Origin: Methylocapsa sp. | Lineage (GTDB): Bacteria > Pseudomonadota > Alphaproteobacteria > Rhizobiales > Beijerinckiaceae | Direction: 5' to 3' | Assembly (NCBI GenBank): GCA_017353815.1 | Contig: JAFMSB010000099.1 | Coordinates: forward strand, 1 to 6,484 | Length of the DNA: 6,484 bases | Part shown: one piece after another, positions 1 through 6,302 of the stretch | Numbering within the stretch: position 1 is the stretch's first letter | Layout of the letters: each line of letters starts with the position of its first letter | The notes under the pieces: generated by a model | Seen by the model: only the letters and a program-made list of their open reading frames with translations | Told to the model about the DNA's origin: nothing | Database searches by the model: none | Program-made: the position numbers and the translations under genes

Positions 1-160
1 GTGCAATCATGCCGCGCGCCGCGTTTGTGTCCTTAAGCCGGGAGCGCCGGCCGATCTTGTTCAATCCAAGGCCGGTCAGCACCGCCCGCTGCCAGGCGGG
101 ACGGCCAATCGGGCTTCGCACCTGCTCCACGACAATAACGTCCTTGGGCTTCTCCGTCAC
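1..160 (-). CDS. rpmD: 50S ribosomal protein L30, N-terminal 53 residues (3' end outside window)
   Basis: L30 is a small 50S protein that binds 23S rRNA; many bacteria lack it. Translation from the GTG at 160 gives [20 protein letters not shown] (GTG read as Met), then [20 protein letters not shown] and the beginning of the last helix ([11 protein letters not shown]), a clear L30. The 53 codons seen are most of the usual 60 or so; the end runs off the left edge. No ATG is available near the family start, so a GTG start with AGGAG 6 nt upstream is the only good choice. The gap from rpsE is 9 nt. In this cluster rplO and secY usually follow, outside the window. Confidence 0.93.
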   Translation of the reverse strand, partial: MTEKPKDVIVVEQVRSPIGRPAWQRAVLTGLGLNKIGRRSRLKDTNAARGMIA

Positions 161-166
161 GGCGCA

Positions 167-172
167 CTCCTA
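167..172 (-). promoter_or_regulatory. Ribosome binding site of rpmD fused to the rpsE stop
   Basis: The minus-strand TAGGAG joins the rpsE TAG stop to an AGGAG Shine-Dalgarno, 6 nt before a GTG. This placement decides the rpmD start, which lacks an ATG. Confidence 0.82.
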
Positions 173-739
173 TGTTTCGCTCGAACTTTCCGCCTCGCCG
201 CCTTGGCGGCGTGCCTGGAGGGCGGACACTTTCAGATTGCGGCGGATTGCAATGGCGCGGGGCGAATCCTCCTTGCGCAAGGCGTCGAAAGTGGCCCGGA
301 CCATATTGTAGGGATTCGAGGACCCTTGCGATTTGGCAACGATGTCGTGCATCCCGAGAGCTTCGAGGATGGCCCGCATTGGACCGCCTGCGATGATCCC
401 GGTTCCCGCAGGCGCAGCCCGCAATAAGACACGCCCCGCTCCATGCCGTCCTTGCACATCATGGTGCAGGGTCCGGCCCTCGCGCAACGGAACCCGGATC
501 ATCGAGCGCTTGGCCGATTCGGTTGCCTTGCGGATAGCCTCGGGAACCTCGCGCGCCTTGCCGTGCCCATAGCCCGCGCGCCCTTTTTGATCCCCGACGA
601 CGACCAGTGCCGCAAAGCCGAAGCGGCGGCCGCCTTTCACCACCTTTGCGACGCGGTTGATATGCACCAAGCGGTCCATGAATTCGCTGTCGCGATCCTC
701 GCGATCGCGGCCGCGGCCGCTTTCTCCCTCACGCGCCAT
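170..739 (-). CDS. rpsE: 30S ribosomal protein S5
   Basis: S5 lies on the back of the 30S near the mRNA entry channel and affects decoding accuracy. The 189-residue product has a double-stranded RNA-binding-type N-terminal domain with [18 protein letters not shown] at about 33-50 and [17 protein letters not shown] at 56-72. The C-terminal domain has [18 protein letters not shown] at about 112-129 and [15 protein letters not shown] near 140-154. The spectinomycin-site loop (VKGG, 34-37) is intact. A charged N-terminal lead ([10 protein letters not shown]) and a polar tail ([10 protein letters not shown]) make it longer than the 167-residue E. coli protein. There is no in-frame start upstream before the leader. 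The nearest Shine-Dalgarno core (AAGGA) is 12 nt from the ATG, a long spacing. Confidence 0.97.
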   Translation of the reverse strand: MAREGESGRGRDREDRDSEFMDRLVHINRVAKVVKGGRRFGFAALVVVGDQKGRAGYGHGKAREVPEAIRKATESAKRSMIRVPLREGRTLHHDVQGRHGAGRVLLRAAPAGTGIIAGGPMRAILEALGMHDIVAKSQGSSNPYNMVRATFDALRKEDSPRAIAIRRNLKVSALQARRQGGEAESSSET

Positions 740-752
740 TGATTTCGTCCAT
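729..752 (-). other. Possible 7-codon mini-ORF overlapping the rpsE start
   Basis: On the minus strand an ATG at 752 opens a frame of seven codons (MDEINGA) ending in TGA at 731-729, out of frame with rpsE and overlapping its first codons. GGAGGG at 762-757 is 4 nt before this ATG, a better position than the rpsE ATG enjoys. It may be chance in a GC-rich leader, or it may load ribosomes for coupled initiation of rpsE. There is no evidence of translation. Confidence 0.3.
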
Positions 753-815
753 CCTTCCCTCCGCCTCGTCCTCGTTTTCCTTGCCCGGCAGGGATGATTC
801 TCACTTGCGCGGGTC

Positions 816-1178
816 CTAGAATTTCAACCCGCCCTGGCGCGCGCCTTCGGCAAGCGCCTTGACGCGGCCGTGATACATATAACCGCCCCGGTCGAACACG
901 ACCTCCCGGATGCCCGCCGCAATCGCGCGCTCGGCAATCAGGCGGCCGATAATCTTCGCTGAGTCGACCGTTGCTCCGGATTTCAGGCTGCCGCGGTTTG
1001 CTTTCTCCAGCGATGAGGCCGCGGTAAGCGTGCGTCCTGCCTTATCGTCAATGATTTGGCAATAGATCTGGCAGGAAGAGCGGAAGACGCTGAGGCGCGG
1101 CTTGCCATAGGCATGCGTCCGCACGGACCGCCGCACACGCGCGAGCCTGCGGGATGCCGCCGTCTTGTTCATTGCCAT
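816..1178 (-). CDS. rplR: 50S ribosomal protein L18
   Basis: L18 binds 5S rRNA and, with L5, brings it to the 23S rRNA in the central protuberance. The 120-residue product has a basic N-terminus ([12 protein letters not shown], residues 9-20), [19 protein letters not shown] at about 26-44 and the C-terminal signature [20 protein letters not shown] at 93-112. AGGA stands 7 nt before the ATG at 1178, which supports the first methionine over Met3. Its stop is followed by the largest gap in the window, 76 nt before rpsE. Confidence 0.98.
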   Translation of the reverse strand: MAMNKTAASRRLARVRRSVRTHAYGKPRLSVFRSSCQIYCQIIDDKAGRTLTAASSLEKANRGSLKSGATVDSAKIIGRLIAERAIAAGIREVVFDRGGYMYHGRVKALAEGARQGGLKF

Positions 1179-1204
1179 CGCTTGATCCTTTGGCTTGGGT
1201 TTTC

Positions 1205-1738
1205 CTACTTCTTCTTCCCTTCCTTGCGGAAGATGAACTCGTCCGAGTATTTTATTCCCTTGCCCTTATAGGGCTCCGGCGGCCGCAAGGCGCGTATTTC
1301 GGCCGCGGTTTGACCCACTTGCCGCTTGTCGATGCCGCTGATCACGATTTCCGTCGGCTTCGGAGTCGCGATCGCGATGCCCGCCGGAACCGGAAAAGTC
1401 AAATCATGGCTGTAGCCCAGCGAAAGCTGTAGATTTTTCCCCGAGAGCGCAGCCTTGTAGCCGACCCCGTTGATCTCCAGGCGGCGCTCAAACCCCTTGG
1501 AAACACCAGCGACGAGATTGTTGATCATCGCCCGGGTCATTCCCCACATCGCCCGCGCCTCTTTGCTGTCGCTGCGCGGCGTAACATGGATTTTACCATC
1601 CGAAACCGTCATGTTCACATGGTCCGGCACGACAAAAGTCAGCTCACCCTTTGCGCCGTTGACGGATATGGACTGTCCCTCGATTTTGGCCGTCACTCCG
1701 GCAGCGATTGCAACCGGCTTCTTTCCGATGCGCGACAT
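1205..1738 (-). CDS. rplF: 50S ribosomal protein L6
   Basis: L6 has two similar alpha/beta domains and lies near the sarcin-ricin loop and L7/L12 stalk base, where elongation factors bind. The 177-residue product is normal length. It opens [11 protein letters not shown], has domain 1 to about residue 80 and domain 2 after it, with EINGVGYKA at 88-96 and the L6 signature [15 protein letters not shown] at 153-167. The end is basic (FRKEGKKK). GAGGAA lies 8 nt before the ATG. The gap to rplR is 26 nt. Aminoglycoside-resistance changes are known in L6, but none is apparent here. Confidence 0.98.
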   Translation of the reverse strand: MSRIGKKPVAIAAGVTAKIEGQSISVNGAKGELTFVVPDHVNMTVSDGKIHVTPRSDSKEARAMWGMTRAMINNLVAGVSKGFERRLEINGVGYKAALSGKNLQLSLGYSHDLTFPVPAGIAIATPKPTEIVISGIDKRQVGQTAAEIRALRPPEPYKGKGIKYSDEFIFRKEGKKK

Positions 1739-1762
1739 GAAAAGGGTTCCTCGTTCTTCCGG

Positions 1763-2161
1763 CTAAAACACCCTGCAGAGGACTTCGCCACCGACCTGGG
1801 CCTCCCGCGCCGCGTGATCGGCCATGACGCCTTTGGGCGTAGAGACAATCATGATCCCCAGGCCATTGGCAACGCGCGGCATTCCATCAACCCGGGCATA
1901 AACGCGCCGGCCTGGCTTCGACACCCGCTCGATCTCGCGGATGACCGGGGCTCCATCAGAATATTTCAGCTCGATTTCAAACTCCGTCCGGCCATTGCCA
2001 TACTCGGTCGTAGAATAGCCGCGGATATAGCCTTCCGACTGGAGCACATCGAGAACATGCGCACGAAGCCGCGAGCCGGGCGTCTGCACTTTGCCCATAC
2101 GGCGCATCTGAGCGTTGCGGATGCGCGCGAGCATATCGCCTAAAGGATCGCTCATTGACAT
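1763..2161 (-). CDS. rpsH: 30S ribosomal protein S8
   Basis: S8 is a primary binding protein of the central domain of 16S rRNA. In E. coli it is also the translational repressor of the spc operon, acting at the start of rplE. The 132-residue product opens [20 protein letters not shown] and ends with the S8 signature [20 protein letters not shown] (101-120) followed by [10 protein letters not shown] methionine at residue 3 could also be a start, but the GGAGG spacing and the usual alphaproteobacterial MSMSDPLGD opening favour the first. The gap to rplF is 24 nt. Whether S8 regulates this cluster cannot be read from the gene itself. Confidence 0.97.
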   Translation of the reverse strand: MSMSDPLGDMLARIRNAQMRRMGKVQTPGSRLRAHVLDVLQSEGYIRGYSTTEYGNGRTEFEIELKYSDGAPVIREIERVSKPGRRVYARVDGMPRVANGLGIMIVSTPKGVMADHAAREAQVGGEVLCRVF

Positions 2162-2169
2162 GTTCCGCC

Positions 2170-2176
2170 CCTCCTA
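2170..2176 (-). promoter_or_regulatory. Ribosome binding site of rpsH fused to the rpsN stop
   Basis: The minus-strand TAGGAGG holds the rpsN TAG stop and a strong GGAGG, 8 nt before the ATG at 2161. This spacing supports the first of two possible rpsH starts; the ATG at 2155 would sit 14 nt away. Confidence 0.88.
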
Positions 2177-2479
2177 CCAGCTCGACTTGACGAGGCCAGG
2201 GATCAAGCCTTTCGAGCCGAGCTCCCGGAGTGCGATACGCGACATTTTCATTTTGCCGATGAAGCCCCGCGGGCGCCCGCTTACCTCGCACCTGTTGCGC
2301 ACACGCGAGGCAGCAGAGTTGCGGGGCAGCTCGGCAAGCTTGAGACGCGCGGCGAACCGCTCCTCCATCGCAAGGTTCTCGTTATCCGCGATCGCGATCA
2401 AGCGACGCCGCCGGGCGGCATATTGTTTGACCAATCGGACGCGCCGCATGTTTTTCTCGATCGAGCTTTTTTTCGCCAT
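2174..2479 (-). CDS. rpsN: 30S ribosomal protein S14 (long, zinc-independent form)
   Basis: S14 is a late-assembling 30S head protein near S3, S10 and the decoding region. The 101-residue product begins [13 protein letters not shown] and ends with the family block [20 protein letters not shown] at about 62-81 and [11 protein letters not shown]. It has one cysteine and no CxxC pairs, so it is the long form that does not bind zinc, as expected in Alphaproteobacteria. An ATG at 2515 would add 12 unrelated residues; the ATG at 2479 has GAGGT about 6 nt upstream and matches the family start. The gap from rplE is 36 nt, and the TAG stop overlaps the rpsH binding site. Confidence 0.97.
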   Translation of the reverse strand: MAKKSSIEKNMRRVRLVKQYAARRRRLIAIADNENLAMEERFAARLKLAELPRNSAASRVRNRCEVSGRPRGFIGKMKMSRIALRELGSKGLIPGLVKSSW

Positions 2480-2515
2480 CAATCCACCTCGAGCCCGCGT
2501 CTGGGAGCCGCCCAT

Positions 2516-3268
2516 TCATTGCCGGAATGGGAAATTAAAGGCACGCAACAGTGCGCGCGCTTCATCATCGGATTTGGCCGTCGTGCACACGACAACATCG
2601 AGCCCCAAAATGCTTTCGGTCTTGTCATAATCGATCTCGGGAAACACGATGTGCTCCTTGATCCCCAGCGCGTAGTTTCCTCTGCCATCGAAGCTCTTTC
2701 CGTTCAGGCCGCGAAAATCGCGCACGCGCGGCAATGCAACCGTGATGAGGCGATCGAGAAACTCATACATGCGCGTGCGCCGCAGTGTGACTTTGGCGCC
2801 AATCGGCATATTCTCGCGCACCTTGAATGTCGAAATCGCCTTGCGAGCGCGTGTGATGACAGCCTTTTGTCCCGCAATCATGCCAAGATCGGCAGCGGCA
2901 AGCGTGACCTTTTTGGTGTCGGCAACAGCCTCGCCCACGCCCATGTTGAGCACGATCTTTTCAATTTTCGGGACTTCGAAGCGGTTCTTGTAGCCAAATT
3001 GCTCGATGAGCCTCGGCCGCACGGTCTCTTCGTAATGTTTCTTGAGCCTTGGCGTGTAACCGGCCGGTGGCGCAAAGGCCTCGGCTGGCGCCGCCTGAGC
3101 CGCTTCTTGCCCGCCGCGGCCAGCGGGCGCTTTCGGCGTCTTGTCGACTTTGGCTGCTGCCTTCGCTTGGCCCTTTGACGCTTCCTTGGGAGCGCCCTTC
3201 GCGGCACCCTTGGCTGCGACTTTGCCCGCGCCTTTGGCCTCGTTCTTGCCGCCTTTTCCCTCAGCCAT
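2516..3268 (-). CDS. rplE: 50S ribosomal protein L5 with a long Ala/Lys-rich N-terminal extension
   Basis: L5 is part of the 5S ribonucleoprotein (with L18 and L25) in the central protuberance and contacts P-site tRNA. The core is clear from about residue 71 to 250: [11 protein letters not shown], then [14 protein letters not shown] at 101-114, [20 protein letters not shown] near 138-157, RDFRGL at 183-188 and [14 protein letters not shown] at 202-215. That core of 180 residues is already a full-length L5 (usually about 178-185). The product is 250 residues because of about 70 extra N-terminal ones, by my count 23 Ala, 12 Lys and 12 Gly. No in-frame ATG, GTG or TTG lies between residue 1 and the core (both valines are GTC), so the start at 3268 stands. 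GGAGAG lies 7 nt upstream, inside rplX. The extension is probably disordered or loosely helical; its function is unknown. Confidence 0.96.
   Translation of the reverse strand: MAEGKGGKNEAKGAGKVAAKGAAKGAPKEASKGQAKAAAKVDKTPKAPAGRGGQEAAQAAPAEAFAPPAGYTPRLKKHYEETVRPRLIEQFGYKNRFEVPKIEKIVLNMGVGEAVADTKKVTLAAADLGMIAGQKAVITRARKAISTFKVRENMPIGAKVTLRRTRMYEFLDRLITVALPRVRDFRGLNGKSFDGRGNYALGIKEHIVFPEIDYDKTESILGLDVVVCTTAKSDDEARALLRAFNFPFRQ
3149..3247 (-). repeat. 12-nt-period lysine repeat in the 5' part of rplE
   Basis: Codons 8, 12, 16, 20, 24, 28, 32, 36 and 40 of rplE are all AAA or AAG, so lysine recurs exactly every four residues nine times. The three residues between lysines are mostly Ala or Gly (for example KGAGK, KGAAK, KGAPK, KGQAK, KAAAK). 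The DNA is therefore a degenerate 12-nt repeat rather than a perfect tandem copy. The lysine codons and alanine codons vary, which argues for conservation at protein level or old expansion rather than recent slippage. Confidence 0.85.
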
Positions 3269-3578
3269 CGATCAGCTCTCCAGAGCGTTTTGCAAACCTG
3301 ACCTTTCGCCCATCGGGTAAGATCTTAAATCCCACCCGCGCCGGCTTCCCAGTCTTTGGATCGGCAATTGCGAGATTCGACAAATGGATTGGAGCCTCTC
3401 TCGCGATAATGCCGCCCTCCTGCTTTGCCGATTGCCGCTGATGGCGGTGGACCACATTGACGCCGCGCACGATCGCGCGTTCTGCCGCGGGCTCGACCCG
3501 GACCACCTCGCCGGCGCGGCCCTTGTCGCGGCCACCCAAAACGACGACCCGGTCGCCTTTCTTGATTTTCGCCGCCAT
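3261..3578 (-). CDS. rplX: 50S ribosomal protein L24
   Basis: L24 is an assembly initiator of the 50S subunit that binds the 5' domain of 23S rRNA near the tunnel exit. The 105-residue product has a KOW motif at about residues 4-31 ([20 protein letters not shown]) and the L24 blocks VNVVHRHQR near 40-48, [20 protein letters not shown] near 55-74 and KPARVGFKI at 78-86. The frame stays open upstream into rplN, but homology and GAGG 7 nt upstream fix the start at 3578. The start overlaps the rplN stop (TGATG), and the 3' end overlaps rplE by 8 nt. Both overlaps suggest translational coupling. Confidence 0.97.
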   Translation of the reverse strand: MAAKIKKGDRVVVLGGRDKGRAGEVVRVEPAAERAIVRGVNVVHRHQRQSAKQEGGIIAREAPIHLSNLAIADPKTGKPARVGFKILPDGRKVRFAKRSGELIDG

Positions 3579-3946
3579 CACAAGACCTCGGGTGCAAGCG
3601 ATATGATCTTCATATGGTTTCTTGCCCGCAGTTCGCGCGGGACGGGCCCGAAGATGCGGGTGCCGACCGGCTCCGCCTGATTGCTGAGTAGCACCGCGGC
3701 GTTCGAATCGAACCGGATGACGCTGCCATCGGCGCGCTTGATATCTTTGGCAGTGCGCACGACGACCGCCTTCATCACATCCCCTTTTTTCACGCGCCCG
3801 CGCGGAATGGCCTCCTTGACCGAGACGATAATAATATCGCCGACCCCGGCATATTTTCGCTTCGAGCCGCCGAGCACTTTGATGCACATAACGCGCCGCG
3901 CGCCCGAATTATCGGCGACCTCGAGATTAGTCTGCATCTGAATCAT
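3578..3946 (-). CDS. rplN: 50S ribosomal protein L14
   Basis: L14 is a beta-barrel protein at the subunit interface that helps form intersubunit bridges; it is also the docking point of the silencing factor RsfS. The 122-residue product is the standard length. It opens [20 protein letters not shown] and contains [20 protein letters not shown] at about 23-42, [20 protein letters not shown] near 81-100 and [19 protein letters not shown] at the end. The ATG has AAGG 7 nt upstream. It would be the first gene of the spc operon in E. coli, but I see no clear promoter in the 38-nt gap before it. Its TGA stop shares one base with the rplX ATG. Confidence 0.98.
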   Translation of the reverse strand: MIQMQTNLEVADNSGARRVMCIKVLGGSKRKYAGVGDIIIVSVKEAIPRGRVKKGDVMKAVVVRTAKDIKRADGSVIRFDSNAAVLLSNQAEPVGTRIFGPVPRELRARNHMKIISLAPEVL

Positions 3947-3984
3947 TATCTTACCTTAGTTCTGGCCCGGATCGCACGGCCCAA

Positions 3985-4224
3985 TCACCCGGCTGAAGGC
4001 TTAACTACGGCCCAGCGTTTCAGCTTGGAAGTCGGTCTCGACTCCTCAATCGAGACCATGTCTCCTATCGTGTACGCGTTCGCTTCGTCATGCGCGTGGT
4101 AGTTCTTGCTGCGCCTTACCGTTTTCTTCAAAAGTGGATGGGTGAAGCGCCTCTCAACCTTGACGACAATCGTCTTGTCTTGCTTATCGCTCACCACGAC
4201 ACCGTGAAGCACGCGTCTCGGCAT
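3985..4224 (-). CDS. rpsQ: 30S ribosomal protein S17
   Basis: S17 is an early-assembling OB-fold protein that binds the 5' domain of 16S rRNA. The 79-residue product begins [18 protein letters not shown] and has the family signature around [18 protein letters not shown] at 54-71. An in-frame ATG at 4293 would add 23 residues, but those lie inside rpmC and resemble no S17. The chosen ATG is preceded by GGGAG about 10 nt upstream, overlapping the end of rpmC. The gap to rplN is 38 nt, which is the S10/spc operon boundary in E. coli. Confidence 0.97.
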   Translation of the reverse strand: MPRRVLHGVVVSDKQDKTIVVKVERRFTHPLLKKTVRRSKNYHAHDEANAYTIGDMVSIEESRPTSKLKRWAVVKPSAG

Positions 4225-4240
4225 TATCTTTATTCTCCCG

Positions 4241-4453
4241 CTATTTCGCGCTTTCTTGCCGCTTCTGTGCCGCAAACGTTTTGATCCGCGCAATATCGCG
4301 GCGCACGGTGCGCACCCTTGCCGTATTTTCGAGCTGGCCAGTTGCGCGCTGGAAGCGCAGATTGAACTGTTCTTTCTTAAGGTTCAGGAGCTCCTGCTCA
4401 AGCTGGTCATACGACATCACCTTAAGATCGGCGAGGCGCTGCCTTTGCTTCAT
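4241..4453 (-). CDS. rpmC: 50S ribosomal protein L29
   Basis: L29 is a small helical-hairpin protein at the exit of the polypeptide tunnel, beside L23, where chaperones and targeting factors dock. The 70-residue product has the L29 signature [19 protein letters not shown] at about residues 25-43 and the second helix [13 protein letters not shown] at about 47-59. The length is at the upper end for the family, with a short polar tail (QKRQESAK). The strong Shine-Dalgarno selects the first ATG over the internal Met13. The TAG stop is 16 nt before rpsQ. Confidence 0.97.
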   Translation of the reverse strand: MKQRQRLADLKVMSYDQLEQELLNLKKEQFNLRFQRATGQLENTARVRTVRRDIARIKTFAAQKRQESAK

Positions 4454-4458
4454 GGCTG

Positions 4459-4465
4459 CCTCCTA
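4459..4465 (-). promoter_or_regulatory. Ribosome binding site of rpmC fused to the rplP stop
   Basis: The minus-strand TAGGAGG contains the rplP TAG stop and a strong GGAGG Shine-Dalgarno, 5 nt before the rpmC ATG. It is one of four junctions here where stop and binding site share bases. Confidence 0.88.
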
Positions 4466-4876
4466 CTCGGCGATACGCTGGACAAAACGAGTCTTTATCG
4501 GAAGCTTTGCCGCGGCGAGGCTGAGCGCCTCTTGTGCAAGGCTTTCCGATACGCCATCGAGCTCGAACATGATGCGGCCCGGCGCTACCCGGCAAACCCA
4601 ATACTCCGGCGCGCCCTTGCCCTTGCCCATTCTCACCTCGGTGGGCTTTTTCGAGACCGGCACGTCAGGAAAGATCCGGATCCACACGCGTCCGGCGCGG
4701 CGCATATGGCGGGTGAGCGCGCGCCGGGCCGCCTCGATCTGACGCGCCGTGATCCGTTCCGGCTCGAGCGCTTTCAGCCCGAACTGACCATAATTCAGTT
4801 CAAACCCCGCTTTCGAGGCCCCGCGGATGCGGCCTTTGAAGGCTTTACGGAACTTGGTTCGCTTCGGCTGCAACAT
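4463..4876 (-). CDS. rplP: 50S ribosomal protein L16
   Basis: L16 is a late-assembling 50S protein near the A-site tRNA elbow and the peptidyl transferase centre. The 137-residue product is the normal length and opens [16 protein letters not shown]. It contains [12 protein letters not shown] at about 42-53, the VRMGKGKG block at 81-88 and [13 protein letters not shown] near 120-132. Arg82 in that block matches the arginine hydroxylated in E. coli L16; whether it is modified here cannot be seen. The Shine-Dalgarno is weak, GAGAG 6 nt before the ATG. The gap to rpsC is 28 nt, and the TAG stop overlaps the rpmC binding site. Confidence 0.98.
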   Translation of the reverse strand: MLQPKRTKFRKAFKGRIRGASKAGFELNYGQFGLKALEPERITARQIEAARRALTRHMRRAGRVWIRIFPDVPVSKKPTEVRMGKGKGAPEYWVCRVAPGRIMFELDGVSESLAQEALSLAAAKLPIKTRFVQRIAE

Positions 4877-4904
4877 GGCTAACTCTCGCAGTGCTGTCGC
4901 TTAT

Positions 4905-5618
4905 TCAGGCGGCATCGCGCTCGCGCCTTCGCCGCTCGCCCGGGCCGTGATCCTGCTCGGCAAGCTTCTTATCGAGTGCCATGGGATCGTGCTCGAGGAT
5001 TTCTCCCTTAAAAATCCAGATCTTGATCCCGCAGGTGCCATAGGCAGTGTGGGCCGTTGCAACGCCATAATCGACATCGGCGCGCAGCGTGTGAAGGGGA
5101 ACGCGGCCTTCGCGGTACCATTCAAGCCGCGCAATCTCGGCGCCCCCTAGGCGGCCCGAGCAATTGATGCGGACGCCCTCGGCTCCGAGCCGGATTGCCG
5201 ACTGCACCGCGCGCTTCATCGCCCGGCGGAAGGCAACGCGGCGCTCCAATTGCTGCGCGATCGAATCGGCGACGAGAACCGCGTCGATCTCGGGCTTGCG
5301 CACCTCGACGATGTTAATGACGACCTCGGACTGGGTCATCTTGGCAACGGTCTTGCGGATCTTATCGATATCCGCGCCCTTCTTGCCGATCACCACTCCC
5401 GGGCGCGCGGAATGGATGGTCACGCGGCATTTCTTATGCGGCCGCTCGATAACGATCTTCGAAATGGCCGCCTGTTTGAGGTTTTTCATAAGCGTGGAGC
5501 GGATGGCCATGTCTTCGTGCAGAAGCTTTCCAAATTCGCCTCTTGCCGCGAACCAGCGCGAATCCCAGGTTCTATTGACGCCAAGGCGCAGGCCGATCGG
5601 ATTGACTTTTTGTCCCAT
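4905..5618 (-). CDS. rpsC: 30S ribosomal protein S3
   Basis: S3 lies in the 30S head at the mRNA entry channel and, with S4 and S5, takes part in unwinding structured mRNA. The 237-residue product begins [20 protein letters not shown]. It has a KH RNA-binding domain with the loop [10 protein letters not shown] at about residues 75-84, and the C-terminal S3 domain with [19 protein letters not shown] at about 154-172 and WIFKGEIL near 201-208. The R-R-A-M-K cluster at 131-135 matches the basic residues linked to mRNA helicase activity in E. coli S3. The tail after 210 is charged ([11 protein letters not shown]). The start is fixed by TAAGGAGG 5 nt upstream. The gap to rplP is 28 nt. Confidence 0.98.
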   Translation of the reverse strand: MGQKVNPIGLRLGVNRTWDSRWFAARGEFGKLLHEDMAIRSTLMKNLKQAAISKIVIERPHKKCRVTIHSARPGVVIGKKGADIDKIRKTVAKMTQSEVVINIVEVRKPEIDAVLVADSIAQQLERRVAFRRAMKRAVQSAIRLGAEGVRINCSGRLGGAEIARLEWYREGRVPLHTLRADVDYGVATAHTAYGTCGIKIWIFKGEILEHDPMALDKKLAEQDHGPGERRRRERDAA

Positions 5619-5623
5619 CTTTT

Positions 5624-5631
5624 CCTCCTTA
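5624..5631 (-). promoter_or_regulatory. Ribosome binding site of rpsC fused to the rplV stop
   Basis: The minus-strand sequence TAAGGAGG is a full-strength Shine-Dalgarno match. Its first three bases are the TAA stop of rplV. It lies 5 nt before the rpsC ATG. A ribosome ending on rplV is already on the next initiation site, which favours reinitiation and equal synthesis of L22 and S3 (inference). Confidence 0.9.
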
Positions 5632-6009
5632 GGCCTCCGCGCCGGTTTCCCGGACGACGATCGTGAGCTGGGCGAAGGGCTTGCGGATGCGGCTCGCCCG
5701 CCCTCTGGCCCGCGCGCTAAAGCGCTTCAAGACCATCCCATTGCCGACATAGGCCTGAGCGACAATGAGAGCGTCGACATCGAGATTGTGGTTGTTCTCG
5801 GCATTGGCGATCGCGCTCTCGAGCGTCTTTTTTACGTCAAGCGCGCTGCGCTTGCGGGTGAATTCGAGATCGGCGAGCGCCTTGTCGGCCTTCTTGCCGC
5901 GGATGAGCTGCGCAAGCAGGTTCAGCTTCTGCGGGCTCACTCGCAGCATCCTTGCCACCGCCTTTGCTTCGTTTTCTTTGAGCGCGCGCGGCGCTTGCTG
6001 TTTGCCCAT
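5629..6009 (-). CDS. rplV: 50S ribosomal protein L22
   Basis: L22 binds 23S rRNA and sends a beta-hairpin into the wall of the polypeptide exit tunnel. The product is 126 residues. It has the opening [20 protein letters not shown], the RVSPQKLN block near residues 23-30, the helix around [11 protein letters not shown] at 64-74, and the tunnel hairpin with basic residues at about 88-108 ([14 protein letters not shown]). I chose the ATG at 6009 because GAGG (6016-6019) stands 6 nt before it. An in-frame GTG at 6015 would add two residues but would touch that Shine-Dalgarno sequence, leaving no spacer. The TAA stop is the first part of the rpsC ribosome binding site. A short tail (ETGAEA) follows the core. 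The hairpin shows no obvious insertion or deletion of the macrolide-resistance kind. Confidence 0.97.
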   Translation of the reverse strand: MGKQQAPRALKENEAKAVARMLRVSPQKLNLLAQLIRGKKADKALADLEFTRKRSALDVKKTLESAIANAENNHNLDVDALIVAQAYVGNGMVLKRFSARARGRASRIRKPFAQLTIVVRETGAEA

Positions 6010-6021
6010 GTCCACCCTCGC

Positions 6022-6300
6022 TCACGCTCGCTTGGCTTTTCTATCGGCCGCGTGACCATGGAAGGTGCGGGTTGGAGCGAACTCACCGAATTTATGTCCG
6101 ATCATATCTTCGGTCACCGAGACCGGGATGTGCTTGTGCCCATTGTAGACGCCAAAGGTGAGACCGACGAATTGTGGCAATATCGTCGATCTGCGGCTCC
6201 AAATTTTGATGATCTCCGAGCGGCCGGAACTGCGTGCCGCTTCTGCTTTTTTGAGCAGATAGCCGTCGATAAACGGGCCCTTCCAGATCGAGCGTGCCAT
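6022..6300 (-). CDS. rpsS: 30S ribosomal protein S19
   Basis: S19 sits in the head of the 30S subunit, pairs with S13 and contacts the A-site finger region of the 50S. The 92-residue product has the usual family length. It opens [18 protein letters not shown] and carries the family signature at about residues 53-82 ([20 protein letters not shown], then [11 protein letters not shown]). The ATG is preceded by AAGG about 7 nt upstream, inside the last codons of rplB. The gap to rplB is 2 nt and to rplV 12 nt, so it is a tight internal operon gene. No unusual features. Confidence 0.98.
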   Translation of the reverse strand: MARSIWKGPFIDGYLLKKAEAARSSGRSEIIKIWSRRSTILPQFVGLTFGVYNGHKHIPVSVTEDMIGHKFGEFAPTRTFHGHAADRKAKRA

Positions 6301-6302
6301 GA

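Noticed and set aside
740..815. The 76-nt rplR-rpsE gap as a terminator or small RNA
   Set aside because: The only inverted repeat I see (around TGCCGGGCA) has no usable loop and no T-run. Apart from the mini-ORF leader, nothing is supported.
2423..3178. A 251-codon plus-strand open frame opposite rplE and rpsN
   Set aside because: Same explanation as above. It is a mirror of the L5 gene, ends inside the repeat region, and has no recognisable domain.
3261..3887. A longer 208-residue reading of the rplX frame starting inside rplN
   Set aside because: The extra residues are the out-of-frame translation of rplN and look unlike any L24. The ATG at 3578 has a Shine-Dalgarno sequence and matches the family start.
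3965..3984. GGCC/GGCC inverted repeat between rpsQ and rplN as an attenuator
   Set aside because: The arms are only 4 bp, self-complementary and common in GC-rich DNA, with no following T-run.
3985..4293. A 102-residue version of S17 with 23 added N-terminal residues
   Set aside because: The added part overlaps rpmC, resembles no S17, and the ATG at 4224 matches the family opening.
4256..4882. A 208-codon plus-strand open frame opposite rpmC and rplP
   Set aside because: Shadow frame of two intact ribosomal protein genes, with no recognisable motifs.
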